Positions 41,301 through 52,767 of a stretch of 64,000 nt of DNA are shown here, piece after piece. The stretch comes from Durusdinium trenchii. Its lineage: Eukaryota > Sar > Dinophyceae > Suessiales > Symbiodiniaceae. Position 1 is the stretch's first letter; every line of letters starts with the position of its first letter. Location of the stretch: NCBI GenBank assembly GCA_963970005.1, contig CAXAMN010021718.1, positions 767,243 to 831,242 on the forward strand, given 5' to 3'. Both the position numbers and the translations under genes were made by a program. The notes beneath the pieces are model-generated. The model ran no database searches. It was not told where the DNA came from and was given only the letters and a program-made list of their open reading frames with translations.

Positions 41301-42169
41301 CTTCGCCTGATTGGCCTGAAGAGGTAGTGGAAGTAGGAACCCGTCTGCTGTGAAAACCAGATGAAAACCTGACAAAGGGCCAGAGCCGTTGAAATGGCCA
41401 GAACCTGGTGTGCAGACATTGAAAAGGACTGCCTGGATGTGGATCTTTTGACATGCAACATCATGCAGCTCCATTCTTGGGGCCTTTGGATGGGGACCTG
41501 AGCTTTGGGAAGGTAGGTCAAGCAGACTGGGTCAGGAAAGCCTCTTTTCCTGGTCATGTTCATTCTTCTATCCTTGACCTGCAATTCAATCTTTGTATGT
41601 TTGTCCTGTGCGGGAAAAAACCCTGTGAGACTGTCTGAAAGGTGAGAGTTGGTATGTGGCTAGGGATGGCGCCCTCAGTTCTTGAGTGCTTTCTTGCGGA
41701 CCTGTTTCTACCAACCCAGAACCCATCACGATCTCTTTGGGGCCGCAAGCGCTGCGCAGCGCAGCGCAGCGCAGAACCCCGCGCTGCGTTGCTCCGAGCT
41801 TCTCTTCGAAACCGCAGCTGGCCACGCTGTTCTTCACATCCTGAGAACCCCCCGTCTTTCATCCCCCCACCGTGGTCCTGGGGCTTCCGACAGTCGCACG
41901 GCGGCGAGGCCAGCGGGACCGGAATGAAGGCATCAGCGGTACCGGTGTGGAATCCGTGAGAGAACGAAAAAAGTGCGAATCGAATGGTGTCGCTTTCGCC
42001 CCAAAGCGAAGGGAAGAGAAGATGGCGAATCCTCAAAAAATCAGCCCTGGGTGTTCAGTGCGGCAAACCAATGAATCTGATCTGTTCCACGTTACCTTCT
42101 CTTTTTCAGTGCACAAAGACTGCAAAAAATAAAAAGGACTCCGCACTTTATGTCTCTCTCTCTCTCTTT

Positions 42170-42965
42170 CTCCAGCTCCTTGTCGCGGCATCTCTTGCAA
42201 ATCGCATCAGCCCCACTAGCTCGAGAAGTGAAGCCATGCTCTTGCGGGCAAAGGAAGAAATATCTCTTTTTCGGCTCCTCAGGCACGGGGAGCTGGGCAA
42301 TCGACTGCAAAGCGGACATCGCTATGTGTCCGGTTTTGGTGTCGGAAGAACCACGGGCAGCTGGGACATACAGATCTTTGTAGGTCTCGCTTTACGTCTC
42401 GCTCCTTTTCTCACCAACCGGTCCATCGCTTGCGTCCCAAGTCGTACTTGTTCAACCAAACCCCCCCCAACCCCTGGGCCGACCTCACGTCCAGCCGAGC
42501 CGCCGCTTCTCGAGGGTCCAACACGTATGTGGCTTGTGCTTCGAGGACCTGCAGAGCCCAATAGCACTCTTCGCAGTACTTGGTCTTTCGATCAGAGGAC
42601 TCCTCCAGTCAAGGACGCGATGCGACCCGCCATGGCGTCGCTTGGAGGCCATCGCTACAAACGGAACAAGAAGCTGCCAATGGAGCAAGGTTCGCTACGA
42701 TCGGGGCTCCTGGCACTACTAGGAGCATCCTTAATTGCTACTAGGCCAAGATCACATGGGAGTCCGCTAAGTCCCAGGTGATCCGCGGGTAGTATACTAC
42801 TATATATAGTAACAAAAAGCCCGGACTCGATCGGACTCCTCCTCCGGGTGGTTCGGGCAGCGCAGCTCAGGAGATGCGGCATCCGACCAGTAGGCCATCG
42901 CCAAACGCGGCTCTTGCCCGGACGCCGCTGCCCCGGGACTTCCGCGGGGAAACCCACGACCCGTG
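42170..42965 (-). CDS. Cys-rich (zinc-binding?) gene, three exon-like segments
   Basis: 42,965-42,810 reads RLAMAYWSDAASPELRCPNH. 42,599-42,478 reads KTKYCEECYWALQVLEAQAT, then YVLDPREAAARLDVRSAQGL. 42,388-42,170 reads HIAMSALQSIAQLPVPEEPK, then RYFFLCPQEHGF and ADAICKRCRD. Cys/His pairs (CEEC, CPQEH, CKRC) suggest zinc sites. The segments are in the right order and on one strand. Junctions are not fixed. An upstream stop at about 42,391 shows that the last segment must start at an acceptor nearby. Function unknown. Confidence 0.5.
42640..42745. repeat. GGAGGCCATCGCTACAAACGG repeat
   Basis: One minus-orientation 21-bp unit followed by AACGGAACAAGAAGCTGC, TTCGCTACGATCGGGGCTCCTGGC and CTACTAGGAGC words, as at 30,935-31,095. 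Confidence 0.8.
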
Positions 42966-43584
42966 ATCCTAAAATGAATGGAGTGGCACTCTGCAGATGT
43001 TTCGTTTCTGCCAAAAAACCAGAACCTTCAACTATCAACTATCAACTTGATTCATCAACTTGCACCGTCACAAGGATGACTGACATCAAATGGATCACAA
43101 AAAGGAAGCAGCTCGTTGCTTCCTCTGGAGCCGCCGCAACGAGGTGCGGTCAACCGGTGCTGACCGATCACCGGTGGATCCGGTGAACGATCTGTATCGA
43201 CTTTTTGGAGGATTCCCAGGTGATTTGCCGTTCTTCTCATGGTTTGGATCCCGACCGCTTTTGAAGGAGCTTCTCTTCACATGGCAGGATGTCCACATGG
43301 GTTTGGATCAGTGTTGTGATCTCAGCCACATTGTGATCAAGAGCTGAAAAAAGACCTTGGCAAGTTTCAAGGCACAAACCTTGATGTGTTCACTGCATCT
43401 CTATTACCAACCCCAACAGCTTCACCCACCGGCGCCACCGGTCGAAAAGAACAAAAAGACCATGCCAGTCGAACAGGTCCAATGGAGTCGAACGGTGAGG
43501 AAACCACCTGAATGTTCGTTCGTTCGACTGGATGACTGGAATTCGCGAACCTTGCGACGCAGACATGTCAAAAAGGTGAGGTTT

Positions 43585-43733
43585 ACCAGGTGCGATGCAC
43601 TTTCGGACACCTTGGACTCTGACGGCTGAAGCGCCTGACCAGGTCATCACAGCGAGCTGGCCGTGCACCACTGGCCACGTGGGGTCTCACCCCTGCAGTA
43701 GGGCGGTTCCGCAAAATCACCCAACGAGAGGTC
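43585..43733. repeat. Dispersed repeat S, copy 1
   Basis: The core from GCGCCTGACCAGGTCATCAC to CCCAACGAGAGGTC (43,631-43,733) matches 51,195-51,300 in the same orientation with small indels. A weaker match extends to the left, to CGATGCACT. Function unknown. Confidence 0.85.
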
Positions 43734-43790
43734 AAGCGTGATGAAACACATGTGCGGTGCGCATGATGTTCTTCATCTGCGAAGAAATTG

Positions 43791-44129
43791 CTATCGCCAC
43801 CCAAAGCACCCAAACGAACGGGTATGGGTGTCCCGCTGGGTGTCCGGTGAATCCGCAGGGTGGGGGGTGGACTTCAGTTTGGTGCACCACGGAAGCTTCG
43901 TCCGTGGTGTTGCTGGGGTTTGCAGGTCGAGGTGGGTCAGGGGTCCATGCCTACCTTCGGTCGTGGGATCGGAGGAATTCCACCAACGGTGTCCCTTCCC
44001 GGACCCACTCACACAACTCACCCTGGCCGGTGTCGTCGTGATCCACTTCTGTTCAACAAGGCGCATCCGTGGTGAATCCAAGCGAAGTCGTTCAAAAACC
44101 TCCACCCAACGAAGAGAAACACGTGACAC
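43791..44129 (-). CDS. Exon-like ORF, unknown
   Basis: Reads RVSLRWVEVFERLRLDSPRM, then RLVEQKWITTTPARVSCVSG. The first half is the more convincing. Unknown function. Confidence 0.35.
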   Translation of the reverse strand: MSRVSLRWVEVFERLRLDSPRMRLVEQKWITTTPARVSCVSGSGKGHRWWNSSDPTTEGRHGPLTHLDLQTPATPRTKLPWCTKLKSTPHPADSPDTQRDTHTRSFGCFGWR

Positions 44130-44142
44130 CGGTCACCTCGGC

Positions 44143-44451
44143 TCACCTCTTTGGGCACCGGAGGTTCGTGTTCCACTCCTTCACCTCCGGGAACCGAGTG
44201 AGCTGAAAAAGAGATAGGAGAGGAACGGACGACGCGGCGACGCGGGTGCGGCCAACGTGGGTTGCGGCCTGGACGTCCGAACCGAGTTCCAAACATCTCG
44301 TGCTGTCCAAGTTCTCGTGCTGTCCATCTGGTTTGGTAACGGTGATGTTTGACTCGGTTTTTTTGCGCTGTGTGGAGTTTGGTCTTGAAACGTTCAAGGA
44401 TAGTGACACGTCGGAGCGCTGAACAGCCCGAAGTTCAGCTTGATGTTTCAC
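44143..44451 (-). CDS. Exon-like ORF, unknown
   Basis: Reads KHQAELRAVQRSDVSLSLNV, then ENLDSTRCLELGSDVQAATH. It could be an exon upstream of the one at 43.8-44.1 kb. No motif. Confidence 0.35.
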   Translation of the reverse strand: MKHQAELRAVQRSDVSLSLNVSRPNSTQRKKTESNITVTKPDGQHENLDSTRCLELGSDVQAATHVGRTRVAASSVPLLSLFQLTRFPEVKEWNTNLRCPKR

Positions 44452-45094
44452 CTTTTCCGGGGCGATGTGCAGGGAATCTGGTGCAGAGAACGGTGCATTG
44501 AATGCATCCGAAGCTGGGAAAATCGGACGCAGGATGTCCTGCGCTGGAAGAAATGTTTGTTATGTGCGTCTATAGTTGTTATGTTTCAGGCTTCAGCCAC
44601 ATCATCAACAAGTCTAGCTCACATTCCTCGGATCCTGTGAGGCCCACCCACCTTGATGTGTTTGAACTCTTGCAGAACCTTTCACACAAACCATTCAGAA
44701 AACCAGCTTCTTGGTGATTTGAGTGTCTGCGCCCACACTCGAACCGAACCACTTACCCTTCAGCATCGCCTCATTGAACGCGAGAGCAAACGACCACACG
44801 TGCCTGGCCAAGCCAAACGACCATTGAAGCAAAAAAGGACCTTTTCACAGAGTGGATCAGAGTGGTGACATTCATCAACGCGGTGGAAAAAGAAAAGCGC
44901 ATGTCTCCTGGGCAGTTTCGGAAGGGGTCACAAGAGCGCACAATCTCTTTTCTATTTTGACGTGCCTGAGGACTCCAAAGAAAAACACTTGCAAACCTTC
45001 ACGCGACAAGCGCCCACGAAGGCCCTCTTCCGGCGCTTCGGGAACTTTGGCGCGACCGGCTGCGAACGTCTGCTCTTGAAAGTGCCCCAGCGCA

Positions 45095-45301
45095 TCAAAT
45101 GGGACCAGCAAGCTGGGAACTAGTAACCAGGACCCAGCATGAAAGAGTTGCCCATGAAACAGTTGGCAGAGGCAACCTTGCTAGCCAGGCAGCCTTTGCC
45201 ACAGCAACCTGCCAGGTTGATACTTCCTTGGCACCGTGCAGTTCATTGAAACACACCTGAATTTCTGAAGCCCAAACTAAGCCTCCATGTGAAGTTCTCA
45301 C
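45095..45301 (-). CDS. Exon-like ORF, unknown
   Basis: Reads RTSHGGLVWASEIQVCFNEL, then HGAKEVSTWQVAVAKAAWLA. It lies just downstream of the GCC2/GCC3 exon on the same strand, so it may be a later exon of the receptor-like gene. Confidence 0.35.
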   Translation of the reverse strand: MRTSHGGLVWASEIQVCFNELHGAKEVSTWQVAVAKAAWLARLPLPTVSWATLSCWVLVTSSQLAGPI

Positions 45302-45399
45302 TGCACACAGGCCGAAGGGGAAGTCCGTGGCAACTCTTTAAAGGACGTGGGTACCCAAGCCACTCCATAAAAGGAGGGTGCCAACCACTAGCTTGTTTG

Positions 45400-45800
45400 C
45401 ATCACTGAAAGATTCACTTCCGGTAGGGTTGGGGGTCGACGAGTCAACGCAGTCTGCTGCAGACGTAGCGCCTTGTAAAACTGTTGATTGGGAAGCACTA
45501 CATGGGATACAGGAGGTCTGAGCTGTATCCGGCTGGTAAGTGCCTTGCGCACATAGATTGCATGTTGCGCTCCCAGAGGAGCTAGCAAAGGAGCCACTCG
45601 GACACGGCTCACACTGGGTGGAGGATGTGTCTGATTGCTTGTAGCCCGGAGGGCATGGTTTGCATTGGAAGGTTGTTCCCTGAGCATCAATGAGCTGCTC
45701 AGATGCAGTTCCGGCCTGGCACAGACCGCATCCAACGGCACTTGTCCTGTTGGAGACAAAAGCTCCCGACGCATCAACCAATCCAAAGCCTTCGTAGCAC
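45400..45800 (-). CDS. Paralog B exon 4: GCC2/GCC3 (ephrin-receptor-like) repeats
   Basis: Starts after GACCAG with CYEGFGLVDASGAFVSNRTS, then AVGCGLCQAGTASEQ, CKPCPPGYKQSDTSSTQCEP, CPSGSFASSSGSATCNLCAQ and GTYQPDTAQTSCIPC. The spacing CxxCxxG...C is that of the extracellular GCC2/GCC3 repeats, stabilised by disulphides, found in surface receptors. In dinoflagellate proteins these repeats often follow a ligand-binding domain. Phase does not join directly to the end of exon 3 as placed, so at least one short exon is missing between them. Confidence 0.65.
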
Positions 45801-48800
45801 CTGGTCTTCGGTGGTGTCCAGGATGACCACCTCCAAAAAAAGAACAAAACAAAAGCAGGATGACTCACATCCTGACCACCGAGGCACGGCCAAGTTTCAG
45901 AGGTCTCCCGCCTGTCAAACTCTCCCCCCTTCATTGGTCGCGCCCCCCCTGCGGGACCCTTGGGGACCCTTCCCTCCACCACCCGCCCAGCTGGAAGACG
46001 ATCGAGCGGAAGACGATCAACTCTCGCCTGGCTGGGTTCTCTCGGAGCCACTTGCAAGCCACATCGCTCGATGCAGACAGGTCGAAAAGAAGAGATTGTA
46101 CCTCCTGCATCTCGAAGTGGATGTTGGACACGAACCTTACTGCTCACCAGCAGCTTCGTAAGGGAGCAACGCAAGGCTTTGTTGGGAACAAGAACGTAGA
46201 AACTTCAAGGTCAACGCGTGGCCTGTTTGTGCACTTCAATGTGTGCAGGTCATGTTATATAACTATGTTTATTTTCTAGTGTTGATGGACGTGACGTACC
46301 CGAAAGGACACGGCGAGGGCGACGCTTTGTGGTCTGCAAGCGATCGCCCAGCACAACATGTGGAGCTTCATTCATACGACAAACCTGGGAAACAAGGATA
46401 CAACAAAGGCGATGCGGCCAAACACACAGACACACACCACAAAAAGCAACTTTTCGGACAATGAAGGTGTTCGAAACGCAGGTGTCAGGCCTGACATTTC
46501 ACGAGCATCTCATGTGCTGGTTCTATGTGCCCAGGCCCAAAAAGCATGTGCAATGTTGGTCAAACGGTAAACGTGTGTTGTTCGCTCCTTCTCGGCTACT
46601 CCTTCGTTGTTGCGCTGCGCTTCGTTGACCTGGGCGGCTTCGAAAGTGAGCCATGAACGCTCCAGCCGACCCTCTTCCTCGTTTCAGAGACCGGGGGTCC
46701 GCTCCACTGATCCGACGAAGAAGACATGCTTAGGCTTCATGTTCACCATGTCGCGACAGAAACGCGCGTTTCGTGTAACACGGGGCGCGGGCTGACCTCA
46801 AACCAAAGAATATCACGGACCAAATACCAGCATCACTGGGCAGAAGCATATTGAAGCATACTCAATGCCTCAGCCTGACCAAGGAGAACCCAAAAAAATA
46901 CCACTTTGCTTCTTCATCAACAGTTTTGGATGTCTATTCACATCAACCTTGTAGCAACATCATGTTCAAGACAACTGCAACCGATGGGATGCAAAGGTTC
47001 CACAAATTTACGCCAAAGAATGTAGACACTGGACACGAAACTCTTCACAGCTCGGACGAACGCCAACGTGAAGTTGGCTGACCAGTTTGAGGGGAAGAAC
47101 AGAACCATAATAGCGATGGCCTCCAACCTGCTAGCGATGGCCTCCAACCTAATAGTAATTAGCGATGGCCTCCAACTTGCAAGTCGCCAGTCCAGTTTTC
47201 GCTTCCAGAAGTGACAGCACCCTCGTCCCGTCGAGTGGGCGAGGTCAACCTGTCGTTTCAGTGGGTCCCACGGTCCGCACAGCACCCGCACGCGGCGTGT
47301 GTTCAGCACGTGACGAAAAAGCACGTCGGACGTGGTGGTCGAAAAAAGACATCAAAACATCCGATTCCCCGGAGCGATCGGTCTGCGACGCAAAAAGGAG
47401 TTCCAATGTGACACAATGTGTTTCAACATCAAGCTGCACAACCAAAAATAAGCGACGATCGAAAAACCTGCTAAATTCGACTAGGAAGAAACTCTCGAAC
47501 CCGACCGGCCTTCGATTTCAAGTTGCTGCTGACCATCTTGGCGATGTGAACTGACTCGCTGGCGGTTTTTTGGTCGCCCGCGGCCCACTCCGGCGCGTTG
47601 TGAGGTGGAAAAACCACCTGTAGTGGCAACATGTCGGCGAAAGTCGAATCTGGAAGCCACCCGTAGTGGAGAGCTCGGAAAGTCCGCACGTGCTTCTGCC
47701 ACAATTGCCACCCGCCCGAGACTCCAATAGCAGCTGGAATTCCATATGCTGTTGACCACTGCATGATGGCTTGCAGAAACCACCCAGTCCCTGCAGTGAA
47801 GACTGGGATGCATGTGGAAGCATCCTGACGGCACGCAGGGGCGTACCACCAGCGATCGTTCCAACACTTGGCAATGTATGACCCATCTGCCTGGAGCTCG
47901 ACCCCCTCAGCATCCCCGGAATATTTTAAATAATCTTTCATCACATTGTTGTTGTTCATGATCATGTCTGCCCCGCTGCACATCGCCAACTCTGACAAGT
48001 CCACATCTTGAACTGAATCGAAGTATTTCCTGACATGGTATCGGTGAGGGAAAACAATTGACCAAACCAAACTGACATGAAACAGGATACACAGCAACGC
48101 TTACGACTAAAGTCACTGGCAAGTTTCTTCGGGTCATGCTGCGTCGTGTTGTAGCCTCAGTTCAGTTTTTTAAAAAGGACAGGGTCGTGGTTCAAACTGC
48201 GGAGATCCACATCAAGCACGTCAAACACTCAACAGTAACTCCAGGCACTCAACAGGAACGCCTTTGGGCAGGGCAGGGAAGACGAAGAGCAGAACGGCCC
48301 GCGCATCACGGCACGGCGCCCGAAGATGGAAGGCATGCGAGGAAGGCCTGGTCCAGCCTGGTCGCAACAGGGCATCCCACTGAGCAACAATCGCTGGGTT
48401 CCCAAGGCCACTCAGATCGCTTTGGTGCCGACGGCTTCTGCTTGTTCAGAGAAGATCCAGCTAAGGACACGCACGAGGGAAGCTGGCACTTGGCACCAGA
48501 GCAAAGGTGCCAAAATGTTTCACCCCAGGTTCACAAAGGTATGGCCATCAGGCGAAGCTTGGTGGTCACGTCTCATGGCACTACCGATCTTTCTTGTTTT
48601 AACATGGCCACCATCCACTTACACACTGCACAGTAATCAGGTAGAGGGCTGGCTTCTGCATTGAAGGTGCTCAAAGGATTGGAAATGCACACTGGGCTTG
48701 TGTAGGAAGGCCATAGAAGACGCCCAAGAAAGAATTTCGGAAATAGGAAAGATTGTCCTGCAATCTCGTTTCGCAGTGATAGGTGAGCCCAATGCCTGCA

Positions 48801-50403
48801 AAAAGAACCAGCCTGGCTCACAAGACTTGGTGCCTTTGCCCAGCTGGAGCTTCCACATCGCTGCATCACCCTGATTGGCTTGGCCGTTTGGCGCTTGCAA
48901 GCAGCCTCACTTCTTTCAGCTGCAACTGGGCACCGGCTTTGCTCATGTGACCAAGACTAAGACAGATTTGGGGTGAAGGTGGTGACATCGATGGCGATGT
49001 CATCTGCCAAGTAATTGCTTGGCCAAAAGCACGCTGGGGGTCCGTGATGCAGCGAGGTCGATGGCCGTTCCTGCGAAGCGTCTTCTATGGCACGTCGACC
49101 CAGAAAAAGCGGTTGGAGACGCTTCATGGAGAAGCTTCATGGTTATGGGACCTTGCACAAATCGGCAAACAAGGCTGAGCAAGGAGGCAAGGAGGTCTGA
49201 CACTGTCGGGCAAGACAAGAAGCTTGGAGCTAGACAGGCCAAGGCGCACTAGTTAAAGAATTGACATCACTTGGTCCAACACTTCCCACGGCCAGTGGGT
49301 GGCCCAAAGATGTTCTGGGATGTTTTGGGCCATGAGCAGCAAATCAGGCATGGGCAGATTGGTGCAAAGACATGCATCTTCCAGCAAAAGCTCCAATGAA
49401 AAGGTTAAGCCTTTGAATCACCCGCAAACAATTCTGACTGCAGCATGCTACAACAGTGTTCCGATCGCTGCAATGTTCAACCAGAGGATGTTGAATCAAT
49501 GCAGTCTGTGGACGGCCGCAGATGAGTTCCGTCTAGCGTATTCAACACGCGACATATTCTTCACGCGACTTCTGGAGGGCCCCAAACTCAACGAATCAAA
49601 CATCTTCCAGGGCCCCCGGATAGGCGTGGTTAATGGACATCCCTTAATTTCTAAGGGGCCATTATTGGACACCCCTTATGAGGCCCTGGTTTACTACGTT
49701 CTTTTTGGGCCATCTTCTAGAACACAGCCACCCACTCACCCACCCACCCACCACTGCCATGCGCTCAGAGCAGCTCCTGTAGTGGTCCAAGGCTAGACCC
49801 GAATCGCTGTAGGCGGCAGTGTGAACGGCCTGGCTGACGAAGATCGAATTCTGGCCCGAATAGCCCATACTCCCCAAATCCTCCGGCGCAAGCTGTGGAT
49901 ATTTCGCCGCGAGCTCGTTCTGCGTCAGGGTATAACCTCCAAGCCAGGAGTCCACGCTGACATGGATCGTCGTCTCTTGGGTGCCACATGTCCTGCTGGC
50001 GCCGTCATTGAAGTCGGTGCATCCGGCCAAGGCCCAGAGGAAAGTATCTCCACCCGAGCCCATCTTAGGATCCACCTGAGCGTGGAAACCAAGCACCTCG
50101 CGGATCATCAGCGCTGTCATGTTGCTCAGAAGATGGGATGGTTCATAGTTCATTTCGAAGACTCCGATAGGAATGTTGTTGCCGGCATCATCCTGATTGG
50201 TTTCCAAATGGCCATGAACAGTCATGGAACAGTCATGAATTCCTAAGCAAGCTCTACGTACCAGTCAAAGCTCCACGCCTCATTTTCACCCAACCCGGTT
50301 CCTGGATGTACTCTCGCTGGCTTTCTGGCACACCATCATCGAGACAAAGCTCTTGCGCGATGGAGCCCACAATCAGGGCTTGGAGCACTGTCAAGCGCAG
50401 CAT
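45400..50403 (-). CDS. Secreted substrate-binding/GCC repeat protein, paralog B (4 exons seen)
   Basis: Exons 50,403-50,302, 50,192-49,777, 48,029-47,510 and about 45,800-45,400. The protein has a signal peptide, a binding domain of the periplasmic type 2 (OpuAC-like) group and GCC2/GCC3 repeats, i.e. an extracellular receptor architecture. Introns 1 (109 nt) and 2 (1,747 nt) begin GA and end AG, as in paralog A. No membrane segment was found with certainty downstream of exon 4. The kinase exons at 23.7-20.8 kb lie on the same strand and would complete a receptor kinase, but more than 20 kb lies between and the link is only an inference. Confidence 0.6.
47105..47185 (+). repeat. Three units of the 21-bp family
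   Basis: Three GCGATGGCCTCCAACC units with CTGCTA, TAATAGTAATTA and similar spacers. Confidence 0.85.
47510..48029 (-). CDS. Paralog B exon 3
   Basis: 520 nt after acceptor TGTCAG. Reads KYFDSVQDVDLSELAMC, WWYAPACRQDASTCIPVF, TAGTGWFLQAIMQWSTAYGI and HVRTFRALHYGWLPDSTFAD. It ends AAG|GCCGG. It differs from paralog A at many residues while all Cys and Trp of the core are kept, which points to purifying selection. Confidence 0.7.
48030..49776. other. Intron 2 of paralog B
   Basis: 1,747 nt with GA donor and AG acceptor on the minus strand. The ORFs inside it (for example 48,136-48,636 and 49,299-49,796, plus strand) have no supporting motif and I regard them as chance. Confidence 0.55.
49777..50192 (-). 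CDS. Paralog B exon 2
   Basis: 416 nt. Reads DDAGNNIPIGVFEMNYEPSH, LAGCTDFNDGASRTCGTQET, IHVSVDSWLGGY and SGLALDHY. It begins after CAATCAG and ends TACAG|GAGCTG. Identical length and phases to paralog A. Confidence 0.7.
50302..50403 (-). CDS. Paralog B exon 1, signal peptide
   Basis: MLRLTVLQALIVGSIAQELC followed by LDDGVPESQREYIQ. The open frame extends upstream to a Met at 50,448. I chose the Met at 50,403 because it gives a compact signal peptide that lines up with paralog A. Ends ATCCAG|GAACCG. Confidence 0.65.
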
Positions 50404-50709
50404 GTCTCCCCGCAGCTTCGAAAATCGACTCAGAGAGCTGAGAGCCAAAAGGCTGGCGACGGACCGCGAGCGAACACCGCGGAGCGGTCAGCACCAAGTC
50501 TCATGTTCGGCTTTCCAGTCCCACTTGCACTGTGAAAATCGGAGCAGATTCTCTAAGTAAGGTGGCTTGGGGATGAAAGAGTAAGTCTTCAGTATTCCTG
50601 TTTACCGGTGCTCTTCGAATCCCTGTGTCAGCTTTGTCAGCTTTGTCGCTGTTTGAGATACAGTCGGACGGTCGGGCGGTCGCCGCACACGTGGAGGTCG
50701 AAGTGCCGG

Positions 50710-50910
50710 TGCGCCGCTACTCGGAAGCACATCCAGGAGCTACTAGGCCTCGTAGCGAACCTTGTTCCGTGTACTTGCAATGGCCTCCAAGCTACTTGCG
50801 ATGTCCTCCACCGGGCGGAGCTTCTTGTTCCGTTCGTAGTAAGGCCCGTTCGCCCCGTTCGAGTCGCGTCCGAAGGCTCCGTTCGCCCCGTTCGCGTCGC
50901 GTCCGAACGC
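50710..50910. repeat. GAACGGA / TTCGCCCCGTTCG repeat
   Basis: Mixture of GGCCTCCA units (50,775-50,815) and tandem CGTTCGCCCCGTTCGAGTCG words, giving the peptide pattern GAFGRDxNGAN on the minus strand. The same family is seen at 30.95-31.1, 38.95 and 42.65 kb. Confidence 0.85.
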
Positions 50911-51148
50911 TCCCGGACGATGCGATGAGAGACCAGGCGATGAAATTGGAGACGAAGCGAGCGAGTGAATGGGAGAGACGGGTGCCCAACAGTGGACGGT
51001 TTTCAAGCCACGGTTTTCAAGCAGGTCAAGCACGTCTAAGAACAAAAATGCATCTCTGAAGACACGTCTAAGTGGCGTTTACCAGCTACAATGCACGACT
51101 TTCTTTTTACTTCTCCAGCCTTTGGTCTAGCCAGTCACCTGCTACCAG

Positions 51149-51300
51149 CACGATGCACTCAAAAACATCAAGATTCAGACACCTCGGACGCCCCGCGCCT
51201 GACCAGGTCATCACAGCGAGCTGACCGCCGTGCACGTGGCCGCACGTGGGGTCTCACCCCTGCAATAGGGCGGTTCCGCAAAATCACCCAACGAGAGGTC
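51149..51300. repeat. Dispersed repeat S, copy 2
   Basis: See copy 1 at 43,585-43,733. Same orientation. The last 60 bases are almost identical between the copies. Confidence 0.85.
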
Positions 51301-52330
51301 TCATGATGTGGCAGTGATGTCATCGTGCAGGGTCAAAGCAGCTGCATCAGGATGTACATCCAAAATGATTGTCTTCAAAAAAAAGAGAAAGTAATTCAGG
51401 ATGTACATCCAAAAATGACTTTCTTAAAAAAAAAGAAAAGAGAGAAAGTAATAGAAACATCCATAACACATCCAACTCGTCCAACAAACGTCTCATCCAA
51501 CTCGACCGACACCGCACCGCACCCGCACCGCGGCACCGGCACCCGCGTGGCACCCGCGTGTGGCACGGGTTCAAAGCAGAACTGAACGAGGACTGGTGTG
51601 CTCCAAAACCAACTGAATCAACAGCTGAGCGAAGCCAAAAAGCACAACACGGAGAGCCTGCCAAAGCAGTCACAGAGGTCACAGACATGGAGCACCATTA
51701 AGACATGGACAGCATTACATGTCTGGGATCCAGCCCGGAGTCAACTTAGAAATCAAGAATCAAGATTGCTATTTATATGGTCCCAAAAACAATTTATTCA
51801 TCCATGGTCCATCTGTTAACTGTTTTCCTTGCAATCACAGCTGAGCAAGCCTCTTGCTGGGGCAATGCCTGCCCAACCCTCAGCCAAGATCCTAACCGGA
51901 ACGTGGGGTGAAAACAACGACTTGACTACAGTAACATTCACAAACACTCATCAACCCTGCACCCAAGTCAGCTCTTTCTTGCGATCCGCACAAGCTCCAA
52001 GATGTGCCGAGACCTCTTCGAAGTCAGAGCGTCAATGGCCGCTGCGGACGGCAGCAGCTGGGGAATCTTCTAATCGCCGTGATGCAACAAACACCCTCAT
52101 GTCAGAGAATGCCTGCGAGTTTGGAGTTTTTCAGTTTGTCGGATCAGGCATTCAATCGAGATCATTGGCCACCGAGCGAACGTTGGCCTAAAGATACCTA
52201 AAGAATGACACGTTGACTTTAGACATCTTAGACATAGACCTCCGGGGATATGAAAAGCTGAGTGTCATTGGCTTCAGTCAAGTGCCTATTTCACAGAACG
52301 AATGCGTTGGGATATGTTGGGATGATAATC

Positions 52331-52767
52331 TCATGCTTCACACCTGACCTGCACCGAAATGCCAACGCAAATTCTGAGCGGCGCCTTTCTTCCGTTTTCA
52401 ACTAGCGCACCGAAATCCAACGGCGCACTGGAGCCAGTCCCCGCTCCAAAACAGGCACAGCAAGGCCTGCTGCCGTGTGTCGGCACGACCTCCGGTCTCA
52501 GCTCCGCGGAGCTCGGGCGGTGCACCACGGAAGCTCCGAGTCGGTCTTCACGTCGATCGGTGGTCTTCGCGGCGACCAAGCGGTCGAGTAGTGAAGAAGC
52601 GACTTCGAGAGTCTGAAAAAGAGACTTCGAAGCATCATGTCCCGTGTCAAGCCATCGAGCTGTTGGCCGAGTTCGCCAGTTTGGCATCTTCGGCTTTCAC
52701 GACCCTCGCAAGCTTGAACCTGGCGAGGGCGGTTGCAATCCCCTTTGTTTTTGACGTGCTCTGCCAA
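52331..52767 (-). CDS. Exon-like ORFs, unknown
   Basis: Two overlapping minus frames look protein-like. One reads GELGQQLDGLTRDMMLRSLF, the other SLFQTLEVASSLLDRLVAAK, then TTDRREDRLGASVVHRPSSA. One probably continues the other after an intron or frame change near 52,620. Unknown function. Confidence 0.35.

Noticed and set aside
48136-48636. 166-codon plus-strand ORF
   Set aside because: It lies inside intron 2 of paralog B on the opposite strand, has no motif and has unremarkable composition.
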